This document shows positions 52,507 through 62,526 of a DNA stretch of 64,000 bases, piece after piece (the stretch's first letter is position 1; the number at the start of each line of letters is the position of its first letter). The position numbers and the translations under genes are program-made. The stretch is from Prolixibacteraceae bacterium (GTDB taxonomy: Bacteria; Bacteroidota; Bacteroidia; Bacteroidales; Prolixibacteraceae): contig JALNYZ010000013.1 of the NCBI GenBank assembly GCA_023229575.1, positions 1 through 64,000 on the forward strand, in the 5' to 3' direction. The notes beneath the pieces are model-generated. The model did not search any database. It had not been told where the DNA came from and was given only the letters and a program-made list of their open reading frames with translations.

Positions 52507-55425
52507 ATGAATATCAGGCGCATTCGTATTTTGCTTGTGTTTTGGCTACTGTTTCATTTGTCGTCTTTTGCGGAAATTAAAAAAATTGGAACCCCTTTTA
52601 TCCGAAATTTTCTTAAGCGCGAATACAAGGCAGGTACGCAGAACTGGAATATTGTACAGGACAAACGAGGATTTATCTATACTGCCAATAACGAAGGATT
52701 GCTCGTTTATGATGGCAACCAGTGGCAAATATATAAAATGCCCAACTCATCAATTGTCCGGGCGTTGTTCGTCGACAAAAGCGGTGACATTTATGTTGGT
52801 GCCTACAACGAAATGGGCAAGATGGTGACCCTTCCCAATGGAAAGATGGTTTACAAATCGCTTAAGAAATATATACCTGCTGAATATCAGAATTTTGATG
52901 ATATTTGGAGTGTTTTCTCCTTCGAGAATAAAATTGTTTTTCAATCTTACAATTGTGCTTTTGTCTGTTCGCATGACACCAGTATCTCGGTTTTACGGGC
53001 GCCGGTAAGGTTTCACCACGCTTTTAAAATGAACGACCGTGTTTTTTTTAATGACCTTTCAGCCGGTCTTTTTGAATACGATGGAAAACGACTTACCAAA
53101 ATGGCCGGATGTGAAAAATTGAAGGGAATGCAGATCTGGTCCATTCTACCTTTGTCCGGTACCGGCGATTTGATGATATGTACTTTAAACAATGGCGTTT
53201 TTCATTTTGATGGGAAAAAACTGGAGGAGTGGAATAGCCCGGTGAATGAATTTCTGAAAAAAAATCAAATATTTTGCGCTTCAACCCTAAGGGATAAGTA
53301 TTATGTGGTTGGTACCATCCAAAATGGAGTTATTATCGTGGATGAACACGGCAACATCGTTCAGCATTTTCATAAGAAAAACGGATTACAAAACAATACC
53401 ATTCTGAGCCTTTTTACGGACAGGTCTGATAATCTGTGGCTAGGGCTTGATAATGGAGTGGATTACGTCAATATCAATTCGCCGATTACCTTCCTTCAAA
53501 GTACTGAAGGGATTGGAGCCGGTTATTGTGCAATTGTTAAGGATGGAAAACTTTACCTGGGCACGAACCAGGGGCTGTTTGTGACCGACTGGCAAGGAAG
53601 CGGGCAAATCAGCAATTTCAGGTTGATACCCGGTACACTGGGTCAGGTTTGGTCGCTTGGGATTTTGGATGGCGTACTGTTATGCGGACACAACAATGGA
53701 ACCTTTGTAGTCGAGGGGGAGAAGGTATTCAACATTGACCAAACTCCCGGCGGATGGAAATACCTTCAATTGAAAAAACATCCCGGTTTTCTTATTGGAG
53801 GAACTTATAGCGGATTGTCTTTGTTCCGTAAAGTAGGTAATCGGTGGCAATATCTCAAGCACATCTATGGGTTTAACGAGTCTTTCAGGGTCTTTGAAGA
53901 AGATGAGGAGGGTGATATCTGGATGAGCCACGGTTTCAAAGGGATTTTCAAAATCACACTCAACAATGAACTGGATTCAGTTCTCTCCTCGCGTTTTTAT
54001 AATTCTAAGGATGGATTGCCAACCAATTATAACCTCAATGTTTTTAAAATAAAAAACAGAATTGTATTCACCTCAAAATATGGTGTTTATGAATACAATG
54101 CAAAAAATGACAATTTTGAAAAGTCGGTTTTTTTCAATCAGCTCCTTCAACCAATATCCGATATCTCCTATCTGAAAGAGGACAAGAAGGGCAATATCTG
54201 GTACATTGCCTGGATCAATTCAGTCAACAGGGCCGGATTGTTCAAACTAAAGGAGGACTTGCGTTATCAACATCTTTCCGCCCCTTTTGCAATCCTTTCA
54301 GGAAAATTTATCAGTGGTTTTGAATCGGTTTACGAATTTGGTGAAAATAATTATTTTTTGGGTACAGAAGAGGGCTTTGCGCACTACAGTCCGGGAATAG
54401 AGACCAATCTGAACCCTGAGTTTTCCGCCTATATTACCAAAGCTGTTGCATTGCATCAGGATAGTACTTTTTATCAGGGCAATAACTATTCTGCCAAAAA
54501 CAGGAACCAGAACAGCGGGTACAATTTCCCATACAAGCGCAATGCTTTCAGGTTTATCTATTCATCTCCCATCTATGATAACCCAGGAAATATTGAATAC
54601 AGTTACAAATTGTCCGGTTTCACAGATACCTGGTCGGATTGGAGTAGTTCGTTCATGAACGAATTTACCAATTTGCCGGAAGGCGACTTTGTTTTCATTG
54701 TAAAGGCGAGGAACCAGCTCGGTATTGAGAGCCTGACCGATCAGATTGAATTCAGTGTCTTACCTCCATGGTACAATTCTGCATTTGCTTACATCGTCTA
54801 TTTCTTCCTGGGTCTGCTGCTGGTCCTTGTCTCCGTCTGGTTGATCTACCTGAGAATTGACATTTCGAAGCGAAAAGACCGTCTGAAACATTTGCAGGCT
54901 TATCGCCAGAAGGAGCAGGAATATGTGAGAAATGCCCTTATTGATGAGAAAAAAATCATCAACCTGAAGAATGAAAAGTTGAGGGCAGAAATGATCCATC
55001 GCGACAAGGAGCTTGCCAATCAGACAATGGACCTGATCAGGAAAAACAAATTTTTGCTGAACATTAAGGAGGAGTTATTGAAATTAAAGAGACCAAGCAA
55101 TGATTTTGCGTTGAATGACAAAATAAACACCTTGATCGTGAAGATCGACAAGGATTTGGACCATAACAAACAATGGGAAGTATTTGAGTCGGCTTTTGAC
55201 GAGGTACATGAGGATTTTCTTAACCGACTCAAATCCTCTTATCCAAACTTGACCCCCAAGGAACTTCGCCTGTGTGCCTACCTTCGACTCAATATTTCCT
55301 CCAAGGAGATAGCGCCCCTGATGAATATCTCGGTTAGGGGAGTAGAAATTTGCCGCTACCGCGTTCGGAAGAAACTGGACATTGAACGTGATACCAATAT
55401 GACCAGTTTTATCATCAATTTTTAG
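52507..55425 (+). CDS. Membrane-spanning transcriptional regulator: propeller, Y_Y_Y, TM helix, coiled coil, LuxR-type HTH
   Basis: A 972-residue one-component regulator. A signal sequence (about 4-20) precedes a periplasmic sensor of two-component-regulator-propeller repeats (about 30-680; e.g. DKRGFIYTANNEGLLVYDG, DRSDNLWLGLDNGVDYVNI, EEGDIWMSHGFKGIFKI), a Y_Y_Y domain (about 697-750; SYKLSGFTDTWSDWSS), a transmembrane helix (757-783), a charged coiled coil, and a C-terminal LuxR/GerE-type HTH (about 912-972; LTPKELRLCAYLRLNISSKEIA). No histidine kinase or receiver domain. It lies immediately upstream of susC and probably controls the locus; the inducer is likely a glucan oligosaccharide (inference). 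ATG 52507 is chosen for the signal peptide. Confidence 0.88.
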   Translation: MNIRRIRILLVFWLLFHLSSFAEIKKIGTPFIRNFLKREYKAGTQNWNIVQDKRGFIYTANNEGLLVYDGNQWQIYKMPNSSIVRALFVDKSGDIYVGAYNEMGKMVTLPNGKMVYKSLKKYIPAEYQNFDDIWSVFSFENKIVFQSYNCAFVCSHDTSISVLRAPVRFHHAFKMNDRVFFNDLSAGLFEYDGKRLTKMAGCEKLKGMQIWSILPLSGTGDLMICTLNNGVFHFDGKKLEEWNSPVNEFLKKNQIFCASTLRDKYYVVGTIQNGVIIVDEHGNIVQHFHKKNGLQNNTILSLFTDRSDNLWLGLDNGVDYVNINSPITFLQSTEGIGAGYCAIVKDGKLYLGTNQGLFVTDWQGSGQISNFRLIPGTLGQVWSLGILDGVLLCGHNNGTFVVEGEKVFNIDQTPGGWKYLQLKKHPGFLIGGTYSGLSLFRKVGNRWQYLKHIYGFNESFRVFEEDEEGDIWMSHGFKGIFKITLNNELDSVLSSRFYNSKDGLPTNYNLNVFKIKNRIVFTSKYGVYEYNAKNDNFEKSVFFNQLLQPISDISYLKEDKKGNIWYIAWINSVNRAGLFKLKEDLRYQHLSAPFAILSGKFISGFESVYEFGENNYFLGTEEGFAHYSPGIETNLNPEFSAYITKAVALHQDSTFYQGNNYSAKNRNQNSGYNFPYKRNAFRFIYSSPIYDNPGNIEYSYKLSGFTDTWSDWSSSFMNEFTNLPEGDFVFIVKARNQLGIESLTDQIEFSVLPPWYNSAFAYIVYFFLGLLLVLVSVWLIYLRIDISKRKDRLKHLQAYRQKEQEYVRNALIDEKKIINLKNEKLRAEMIHRDKELANQTMDLIRKNKFLLNIKEELLKLKRPSNDFALNDKINTLIVKIDKDLDHNKQWEVFESAFDEVHEDFLNRLKSSYPNLTPKELRLCAYLRLNISSKEIAPLMNISVRGVEICRYRVRKKLDIERDTNMTSFIINF

Positions 55426-55694
55426 TCATGATGAAATACAATATCTTAACATTCGCACTTTTGATGTATTATTTTATTTGAATAATTACTACTATATTAT
55501 TTCATTGTCAAGTATATAATGATATTTTTGATGTAGTAGAGATGTATTAACAATTATTTGATGTTGTATTTTTGATGTAGTGAAAAATTGTTTGGTGTTC
55601 ATAAGAAGTGTTAAAATTGCAACCAAATTCGAATACCGGGAATTTGTTTCCGGGGTAAATTAGGTTAATTAAATTCTAACATTTATTAAAATTT
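55426..55694 (+). promoter_or_regulatory. Control region upstream of susC with repeated TTTGATGTA motifs
   Basis: TTTGATGTA occurs at 55460-55468, 55527-55535 and 55571-55579, and TTTGATGTT at 55557-55565. The longer word TATTTTTGATGTAGT is present twice (55523-55537 and 55567-55581), 44 bp apart, and each copy contains a TATTTTTG -7-like box. They could be regulator sites, tandem promoters or both. The remaining part up to susC is an approximately 110-nt leader. Confidence 0.5.
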
Positions 55695-58600
55695 ATGAAA
55701 CAAACGATTTTTGCTCTTTTGTTTTTGTTAAGTTCTTTTGCACTATCTGCACAGGAACTTTTGGTAAAGGGTGTTGTCACCTCGGCCGACGATGGACAAC
55801 CGATTCCGGGAGCGACTGTAGTCGTAAAGGGAAAAACGACCGGGATTATTACGAATCTCGATGGTGCTTACTCTTTAAAGGTACCTGGAAACGCGACACT
55901 CGTATTCTCTTTTGTTGGGTTAAAATCTCAGGAGATTGCTGTTAATAACAGAACTACAATCAATGTTGTTCTCGCATCTGCAACCGAAGCCATCGAAGAG
56001 GTGGTTGTGGTTGGTTACGGTACCCAAAAGAAAAGTGTTGTAACCGGTGCTATTTCGAGTGTGAAGGCAAAAGACCTTGAAAAGGTTTCGCCGGGACGTA
56101 TCGACCAGGCTTTGCAAGGCCGTGTTTCCGGTGTTACCGTTGCGGCGAACTCAGGTCAGCCCGGTTCAAGCGCGACCATCCGGGTTCGTGGTGTCACTAC
56201 ATTCGGTGATGGAGGCAACAATCCATTATGGGTCGTTGACGGTGTGGTCGTCGATGCCGGCGGTATCGGATACTTGAATCAAAATGATATCGAATCCATT
56301 GAGGTATTGAAAGATGCCGCTTCCGCTGCCATTTATGGAACACGTGCAGCTACCGGTGTTATCATGGTAACCACTAAAAAGGGTGTTGCCGGTAAGATCA
56401 GCGTTAGTTACAATGGTTTCTATGGTACCTCTCAGCCTGCTAAAATTTTGAACCTTCTCAATGCTACCCAATACGGTGCATTGTTGAACGAAAGATCGGT
56501 TGCAGGTGGTGGCAATGTTATATTTCCGAACCTTGGAATTTTGGGTGTCGGTACCGACTGGCAAAAAGCTATTTTTAACAACAGCGCCAATCGCTACTCT
56601 CACGAATTAAGCGTTAGCGGCGGTAACGACAAATCTACTTTCTACCTGTCGTTTGGTATCAAGGATCAACAAGGTATTGTCGCATCCGATATTTCCAATT
56701 TCAATCAAAAGAACATCAGGTTAAACTCTACGCACAAAATTTCAAAAATTTTCACTTTCGGGGAAACAATTGGTTATACACATGAGAAACAGCTTGGTAT
56801 TGGCAATACGAACAGTGAATTTGGCGGTCCGTTGAGTTCAGCTATCAATCTGGATCCAACTACGCCGCTGGTTGTAACTGATCCTGCGATAGCAAATGCG
56901 GCTCCTTACAGCGTTAACCCGGTACTCAGGGACGCAAATGGCTACCCTTATGGAATTTCTTCAATTGTAGGCCAGGAGATGACAAACCCGATGGCGTATA
57001 TTCAGACACGTCTGGGCAACTATGGATGGTCAGATAACTTTGTCGGAAACGCTTACCTTCAGGCAGCCATTACAAAAAATTTGACCGTTAAATCATCTGC
57101 AGGTGCAAAACTTGCCTATTGGGGCGATCAGGGATTCAATCCGGTATTTTATTTGAGCGCGACTAACGCTGTTCTCAAAAACAATATCTACAAAAACAAT
57201 TCGACTGTTTTCAACTGGAACGTTGAAAACACCATCAATTACACGAATACATTTGGAGACCATAATGTTAACGTACTTTTAGGCCAGGCTACTTATGTTG
57301 ACAACCAGGGCGGAAGTTCAGGTGTTACCTTGTACAATCTTCCTATTACCAGTTACCAGGATGCATCCTACAATTTCAATATTCCGGATGCAACCAACAG
57401 GGTTGGAGGAGCTTCAGATTTTGTTCTGCACAAGATCACCTCACTATTTGCCCGTGTTAACTACAACTACAAAGAGAAATATCTTTTCACCGGAATTTAC
57501 AGGCGTGATGGATCCTCGAGATTCGGCGCCAATAATAAATATGGTGTATTCCCATCTTTTTCTCTGGGTTGGGTTGTTTCAAAAGAGGATTTCTGGAAGG
57601 CCAATGAGATTGTGAATTCATTGAAGATCAGAGGTGGTTATGGAGTTGTGGGTAACGACGCCATTCGTGATTTTGGTTATCTGGCAACTGTTGGTGGTGG
57701 ATTTAACTATACTACTGGTAATTCCGGACAGATTACTACTGGTTATGCTCCAGCTTCACTGGACAATCCGGATTTGAGATGGGAACAGACGGCACAAACC
57801 AACTTTGGATTTGATGCGAGACTTTTCAAAGCATTTACTTTGACTGCTGAATATTACAACAAGAAAACATCCGGTATTTTGAGACCTGTAACGATTCCGG
57901 GGTATGTTGGTGTTTCCTCTTCCCCGGTAGGCAATATTGCAGACATGGAGAACAGTGGATTTGAAGTGGAACTTGGTTATTCCAAAAAAATTGGTCAGGT
58001 CAATTTCTCTGCCAATGGTAACGTTGCTTATTTGAAAAACAAGGTAACCTACGTTGCCTCGGATGCCAATTACATTACCGGTGACGCATCATTCCAGTCT
58101 ATGGGGGCAGTAACAAGAACCCAGGCCGGGCAATCATACAACTCGTTCTATGGATTCCAAACAGCAGGTATCTTCCAGAACCAGGCCCAAATTGACGCAT
58201 ACACAAATGCTTCAGGTGCCAAGATTCAGCCAAATGCAAAACCTGGTGATTTCAAATGGGTAGATACAGATGGTAATGGGGCAATTTCCGACCTTGATAA
58301 AACTTTTCTGGGAAGCAGTATTCCAAAATACACTTTTGGTTTGACGCTGAATTTTGATTATAAAGGTTTTGACTTGATGGCATTCGCCTCCGGTGCAGCC
58401 GGTAACAAAGTCTTCCAGGGGTTGCGCCGTTTGGACATCAGCAATTCCAACTGGCAGACAGTTGCCTTAAGTCGTTGGACAGGTGAAGGGACATCAAATA
58501 CCTATCCAAGGTTGACAAGCAGCGACACCAACGGTAACTTTGGCAAAATGTCTAATTTCTACCTTGAGAATGGCGATTATCTGCGGCTGAAAGTATTGCA

Positions 58601-58802
58601 ACTGGGATACTCACTTCCCAAAAACCTCATTGGTAAAATCGGTGCAAGCAAAGTTCGTTTTTATCTTTCCGGTGAGAACCTAATTACCTTTACCAAGTAC
58701 ACAGGTTATGATCCTGAAATTGGTGGCGGGGTATTCGGAATAGACAAGGGTGTCTATCCTCAGGCACGTTCTATAATGCTTGGCGTTCAATTACAATTTT
58801 AA
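55695..58802 (+). CDS. SusC/RagA-family TonB-linked outer-membrane transporter
   Basis: Imports oligosaccharides across the outer membrane with SusD as lid. The 1035-residue protein has a signal peptide, a CarboxypepD_reg-like domain (about 22-98; VKGVVTSADDGQPIPGATVVVKG), a TonB box-like EEVVVVGYGTQKK, a plug domain (about 115-225; RVSGVTVAANSGQPG, IRVRGVTTFGDGGNNP, VLKDAASAAIYGTRAATGVI) and a large barrel ending in QLQF. All expected parts are present. It is followed by susD after 12 bp. Confidence 0.96.
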   Translation: MKQTIFALLFLLSSFALSAQELLVKGVVTSADDGQPIPGATVVVKGKTTGIITNLDGAYSLKVPGNATLVFSFVGLKSQEIAVNNRTTINVVLASATEAIEEVVVVGYGTQKKSVVTGAISSVKAKDLEKVSPGRIDQALQGRVSGVTVAANSGQPGSSATIRVRGVTTFGDGGNNPLWVVDGVVVDAGGIGYLNQNDIESIEVLKDAASAAIYGTRAATGVIMVTTKKGVAGKISVSYNGFYGTSQPAKILNLLNATQYGALLNERSVAGGGNVIFPNLGILGVGTDWQKAIFNNSANRYSHELSVSGGNDKSTFYLSFGIKDQQGIVASDISNFNQKNIRLNSTHKISKIFTFGETIGYTHEKQLGIGNTNSEFGGPLSSAINLDPTTPLVVTDPAIANAAPYSVNPVLRDANGYPYGISSIVGQEMTNPMAYIQTRLGNYGWSDNFVGNAYLQAAITKNLTVKSSAGAKLAYWGDQGFNPVFYLSATNAVLKNNIYKNNSTVFNWNVENTINYTNTFGDHNVNVLLGQATYVDNQGGSSGVTLYNLPITSYQDASYNFNIPDATNRVGGASDFVLHKITSLFARVNYNYKEKYLFTGIYRRDGSSRFGANNKYGVFPSFSLGWVVSKEDFWKANEIVNSLKIRGGYGVVGNDAIRDFGYLATVGGGFNYTTGNSGQITTGYAPASLDNPDLRWEQTAQTNFGFDARLFKAFTLTAEYYNKKTSGILRPVTIPGYVGVSSSPVGNIADMENSGFEVELGYSKKIGQVNFSANGNVAYLKNKVTYVASDANYITGDASFQSMGAVTRTQAGQSYNSFYGFQTAGIFQNQAQIDAYTNASGAKIQPNAKPGDFKWVDTDGNGAISDLDKTFLGSSIPKYTFGLTLNFDYKGFDLMAFASGAAGNKVFQGLRRLDISNSNWQTVALSRWTGEGTSNTYPRLTSSDTNGNFGKMSNFYLENGDYLRLKVLQLGYSLPKNLIGKIGASKVRFYLSGENLITFTKYTGYDPEIGGGVFGIDKGVYPQARSIMLGVQLQF

Positions 58803-58814
58803 AAAATCAGAGAT

Positions 58815-60329
58815 ATGAAAGTAAAGTTAATCAATTACTTATTCATAGCAGCGGCCATCATGTTTTCACTGGCTTCCTGCGATAAGGCATATTTGGATGT
58901 ACAACCGAAAGGTCAGTTTCTTTCGGCGAATTACTATGCCGACAAAGATCAGGCGTATGCAGCCCTGGTTGGTGTTTACGACGTGATGCGTAAAAATTCG
59001 GGAGGTTTCGAAAACATGATCTCCATGATGAACGCAGGTTCTGATGATCAGTTTGCCGGGGGTGGTGGAGCTACCGATGGCGCCGGTATTCAGGGTTTTT
59101 CCAATTACACCCTCAACGCGGTGATTATGCCCGGAAGCTTCTGGAGCGATCATTATCAGGGAATTTTCAGGGCCAACACCTTGTTGTCCAAATTGTCAGG
59201 TTTAACGATGGACGCTGCCTTAAAAGCAAGATTTATTGCTGAGGCCAAGGCGCTCAGGGCATATTACTATTTTAATCTTGTCAGAATGTTCAAAAACATT
59301 CCATTGCTTCTGGACCCGCTGACAGCGACCAATATGTATGATGTTACCCAGGCAACCCCTGCCGCAATTTATACACAGATCGAAAAGGACCTGAATGAAG
59401 CCATTGCAGATCTGCCGGCAACCATTGCTGTTGCAACGGAAGGTGGTCGCTTAAACAAAGGTGCTGCACAAGCCCTGCTTGGTAAAGTATTTCTCTACGA
59501 CAACAAGGCATCCCTGGCGGCAGCCCAACTGGCATTGGTTAACGGGACTCCCGGTGGAACCGGCCCATATGGAAACAGATTATTGGCCAATTTTAGCGAC
59601 CTTTGGGTAACCAGCAATAAGTTCAATACTGAAGCAATCATCGAAGTAAGTCACAGCAGCGCCGGTAACTCCGATTGGGGATGGTGGGGCAGTGGCAGTG
59701 ACGAAGGTAACTCCCTGAATGTTATGGTTGGCCCGAGAAGTTATTCCAGACCTGCCGGTTCAACAGCGGATGACCTGCCTTCCGGATGGAGCTTCAACGT
59801 ATTTACCCAGGATTTCTATGATGCGATTAAACTGGATCCACGGTTTGGGGCTACGATCTTTGATCTGAAAGCACTGAAAGCCGCAGGAAAAGCTGACTAC
59901 ATCGCAGGATACATGGATACAGGTTATTTCCTGAATAAATTTCTTCCAAGACGTGCAGATGTTCGTACCGGTGGTGGCGCACTTGAGTTAAATTACAAGC
60001 AGGACACCTATGCCATTCGGTTGGCAGACACCTATCTTTTGGAAGCAGAAGCGCTGGGTTCTACTGGTGCAAGGGCCCAGGCTTTGCTGGATGCAGTCAG
60101 GGCCAGGGTCGGTCTTCCTTCCGTTCCTGTAAACCTCGCTGCTATCAAAGCTGAAAGAAGAATGGAACTTGCCGGTGAGGGTCATCGTTTCTTTGACCTG
60201 GTAAGATGGGGTGATGCAGCTGCAAAACTTGGAAGCCGAGGTTTTGTGGCCAGTAAGAACGAAATATTCCCAATTCCTTACAGGGAGTTGCAAGGAACTA
60301 AACTGGTTCAAAACCCTGGTTACAATTAA
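58815..60329 (+). CDS. SusD/RagB-family glycan-binding lipoprotein
   Basis: Surface lipoprotein that binds glycan over SusC. The 504-residue product has a lipobox (MFSLASC, Cys about 22), the SusD N-terminal TPR-like region (YYADKDQAYAALVGVYDVM, FRANTLLSKLSGL, EAKALRAYYYFNLVRMFKNIPLL) and the RagB C-terminal pattern (LADTYLLEAEAL, IKAERRMELAGEGHRFFDLVRWGDA, FPIPYRELQGTKLVQNPGY). Complete and in the canonical position after susC. Confidence 0.96.
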   Translation: MKVKLINYLFIAAAIMFSLASCDKAYLDVQPKGQFLSANYYADKDQAYAALVGVYDVMRKNSGGFENMISMMNAGSDDQFAGGGGATDGAGIQGFSNYTLNAVIMPGSFWSDHYQGIFRANTLLSKLSGLTMDAALKARFIAEAKALRAYYYFNLVRMFKNIPLLLDPLTATNMYDVTQATPAAIYTQIEKDLNEAIADLPATIAVATEGGRLNKGAAQALLGKVFLYDNKASLAAAQLALVNGTPGGTGPYGNRLLANFSDLWVTSNKFNTEAIIEVSHSSAGNSDWGWWGSGSDEGNSLNVMVGPRSYSRPAGSTADDLPSGWSFNVFTQDFYDAIKLDPRFGATIFDLKALKAAGKADYIAGYMDTGYFLNKFLPRRADVRTGGGALELNYKQDTYAIRLADTYLLEAEALGSTGARAQALLDAVRARVGLPSVPVNLAAIKAERRMELAGEGHRFFDLVRWGDAAAKLGSRGFVASKNEIFPIPYRELQGTKLVQNPGYN

Positions 60330-60354
60330 TTAGCTATCTAAAAAATATACGAAC

Positions 60355-61467
60355 ATGAAGAAAATTACAATGATCTACAGCTTAGCATTGCTGGTTCTCA
60401 TTTCAGCAACTGGTTGTACTTTAAAAGATGGAATCGACCAGGATGTATCCTTCTTAAAAACGGCTGTTTCCGCAAATGTCAATAAGATCTTTGATATCAA
60501 AAACGATAACTCAGGAAAGGTGACAATAACGCTGGCAGGCGAAGGTGTTACATCATTCCTGGTTGGCTTCGGACATGGAACAGGTTCAGGTGCTACTGCC
60601 ACAGTACTTCCCGGTGGGAATACAACGCATGTTTATCCTGAAGGCTCTTACACCGTTTCTATCGCAACAAACGATATTGCAGGTAATAAAACCTCTACTA
60701 CCTATCCACTGGTTGTTACCTACAGGGCCCCTGAAAATATCGCAGTGACACTCAATCAGTCGGTCCACAACCTGAAGGTAAAGGCCAAAGCTGATTACGC
60801 CGCATCGTTTATGGTTTATTTTGGTGATGTTGCCAATGAAGCTGGAACAGCTCTCGCAACTGGCGCTGAAATTTCGCATGACTATGCAACTTCAGGCAAC
60901 TACAATGTAAGAGTTGTTGCATTGAGTGGTGGCGCTGCCAAATCGGAGAAAACGACTGCCATCGTTGTTACAGATCCTTTCGGATTGCCGATTACTTTTG
61001 ACAATGCTTTTGTAAGCTATTTCTTTGGCACTTTTGGGGACGGACAGCAGTTTGCAACTGTAGCAAATCCTAGTGCAACCGGATTGAATACGAGTGCAAA
61101 AGTGGGTAAATTAACCAGAGGCGCCCAGGGATGGAGTGGAACGTACAGTCCATTAAATGTTCCTATTGATTTTGCAACCGGCAAGAAGATAAAGGTTTTG
61201 GTTTACAATCCGGATCCTGCACTTGTGGGTAAAAAGCTGAATGTAGAGTTGGAATGGGCAGTTGGTGGAGTTCCCTCCAATGGCGTTGCTGTATTAAAGA
61301 TGCCTTTGACAACCTCAGGTGCCTGGGAAGAACTGGTGTTTGATTACAGTGGTATTGCAGGTATACCGGCCGGAACAAAATTTACCCAGCTCGTACTTCG
61401 TTTCAACGATTCAGCCAATGGAGCAGGTGCTGTAATTTATGTTGATAATTTTAGATTAACCAATTAA
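60355..61467 (+). CDS. Surface glycan-binding lipoprotein with PKD-like domains
   Basis: The 370-residue product has a lipobox (LISATGC), two immunoglobulin/PKD-like domains (about 30-120 and 125-205; FGHGTGSGATATVLPGGNTT-HVY and YFGDVANEAGTALATGAEISHDY), and a C-terminal jelly-roll of the carbohydrate-binding type (about 210-370), ending VIYVDNFRLTN. This is the usual third component after susCD. The specificity is unknown from sequence. Confidence 0.82.
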   Translation: MKKITMIYSLALLVLISATGCTLKDGIDQDVSFLKTAVSANVNKIFDIKNDNSGKVTITLAGEGVTSFLVGFGHGTGSGATATVLPGGNTTHVYPEGSYTVSIATNDIAGNKTSTTYPLVVTYRAPENIAVTLNQSVHNLKVKAKADYAASFMVYFGDVANEAGTALATGAEISHDYATSGNYNVRVVALSGGAAKSEKTTAIVVTDPFGLPITFDNAFVSYFFGTFGDGQQFATVANPSATGLNTSAKVGKLTRGAQGWSGTYSPLNVPIDFATGKKIKVLVYNPDPALVGKKLNVELEWAVGGVPSNGVAVLKMPLTTSGAWEELVFDYSGIAGIPAGTKFTQLVLRFNDSANGAGAVIYVDNFRLTN

Positions 61468-61477
61468 TAATTTAGAT

Positions 61478-62416
61478 ATGAGAAAAACATTCAAATACCT
61501 TTTGGGTGTAATAATGGTATTTAGCATTCATTACAGTTGTACAAATACCAGCTATTCATTAGGAGACCTTACTGCCCCATCCAATATTGCGATCACAGCA
61601 GAAGTCGTTGGAGCCACTACTGCAAGTCCTTCCGGCGATGGTTCGGGTGATGTAAAAATCTCCGTAACAGCCAAGGACGCGCTCTCTATCAAAGTAGACT
61701 ATGATGCGAATACTCCTTTGGATTTGGTCTATTTGTCAACAGGTTCGGTAACTAAAAAGTATACCGCTCTTGGTCTTAACACCTATACGATCACCGCGGT
61801 AGCATATGGCAAAGGTGGTACATCCTCTACTTTAACAAAGAATGTTACTGTCAGAAGCGATTTTACCGTTGCTCCAAACATCGTATCCAGTTTAACCAAT
61901 GGCACCTCCAGGACCTGGGTTGTTGACAAAAGTGTAGCCGGTCATTTTGGTGTAGGACCATGGTCAAATAGTTCTGCCGGGCCGGAATGGTGGGCAGCCG
62001 GAGTGAACGAGAAAGTTGCATGTTGTAACTGTTTCTATACAACGACTTTTACTTTTACCAAAGTTGCTGCTACCGGTACATACACCCTTCAGGTAACCAG
62101 TCCTGATGGCGTATTCACGAAAACAGGTTCTTTGACAGCTATTCCTGGTATTCCTGGTTCCGGGGGAGAAGGATGTTACAGCTATTCCGGTGGAACCAGC
62201 GCTTTCACCTTTGGTCCGTCGACTACCGGTATTCCTGCTTCAGCCCCTTCTACCAAGACTGCGATAAACGTAGCAGGAAATGCTGCATTCATTGGATACG
62301 GTTCACTTCAGAATGAGTATGAAATTATGGTTATCACCCCAACTTACATGTATCTAAGGGCTCAGGGAACTGAGACAGGCAATGCCTGGTACCTGAAGTT
62401 GAAACCGATTAATTAG
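61478..62416 (+). CDS. Second surface lipoprotein of the PUL
   Basis: The 312-residue product has a lipobox (FSIHYSC), a PKD-like N-terminal domain (about 30-125) and a C-terminal domain (about 130-312) that I do not recognise with confidence; it shows glycine/aromatic-rich strands (SRTWVVDKSVAGHFGVGP, GPEWWAAGVNEK) common in glycan-associated lipoproteins. Odd for an exposed protein is the cysteine cluster CCNC followed by another Cys near GGEGCYSYSGG. It follows the previous gene by 10 bp. Confidence 0.75.
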   Translation: MRKTFKYLLGVIMVFSIHYSCTNTSYSLGDLTAPSNIAITAEVVGATTASPSGDGSGDVKISVTAKDALSIKVDYDANTPLDLVYLSTGSVTKKYTALGLNTYTITAVAYGKGGTSSTLTKNVTVRSDFTVAPNIVSSLTNGTSRTWVVDKSVAGHFGVGPWSNSSAGPEWWAAGVNEKVACCNCFYTTTFTFTKVAATGTYTLQVTSPDGVFTKTGSLTAIPGIPGSGGEGCYSYSGGTSAFTFGPSTTGIPASAPSTKTAINVAGNAAFIGYGSLQNEYEIMVITPTYMYLRAQGTETGNAWYLKLKPIN

Positions 62417-62463
62417 ATCCTCTAACCTGAAGTAGGTTAGTAATAATCTGCTTTACAATTAAT

Positions 62464-62495
62464 AAAAATGGAGGAGGTACTACTCCTCCATTTTT
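62464..62495 (+). terminator. Rho-independent terminator within the PUL
   Basis: AAAAATGGAGGAG (62464-62476) pairs with CTCCTCCATTTTT (62483-62495) across the loop GTACTA, with T-rich sequence after it. It separates the susC-susD-lipoprotein transcript from the GH16 gene, so downstream enzymes may be expressed at a lower level by read-through. Confidence 0.85.
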
Positions 62496-62526
62496 ATTCC
62501 ATTATTCTTAGAAGTAATACAGCTTC

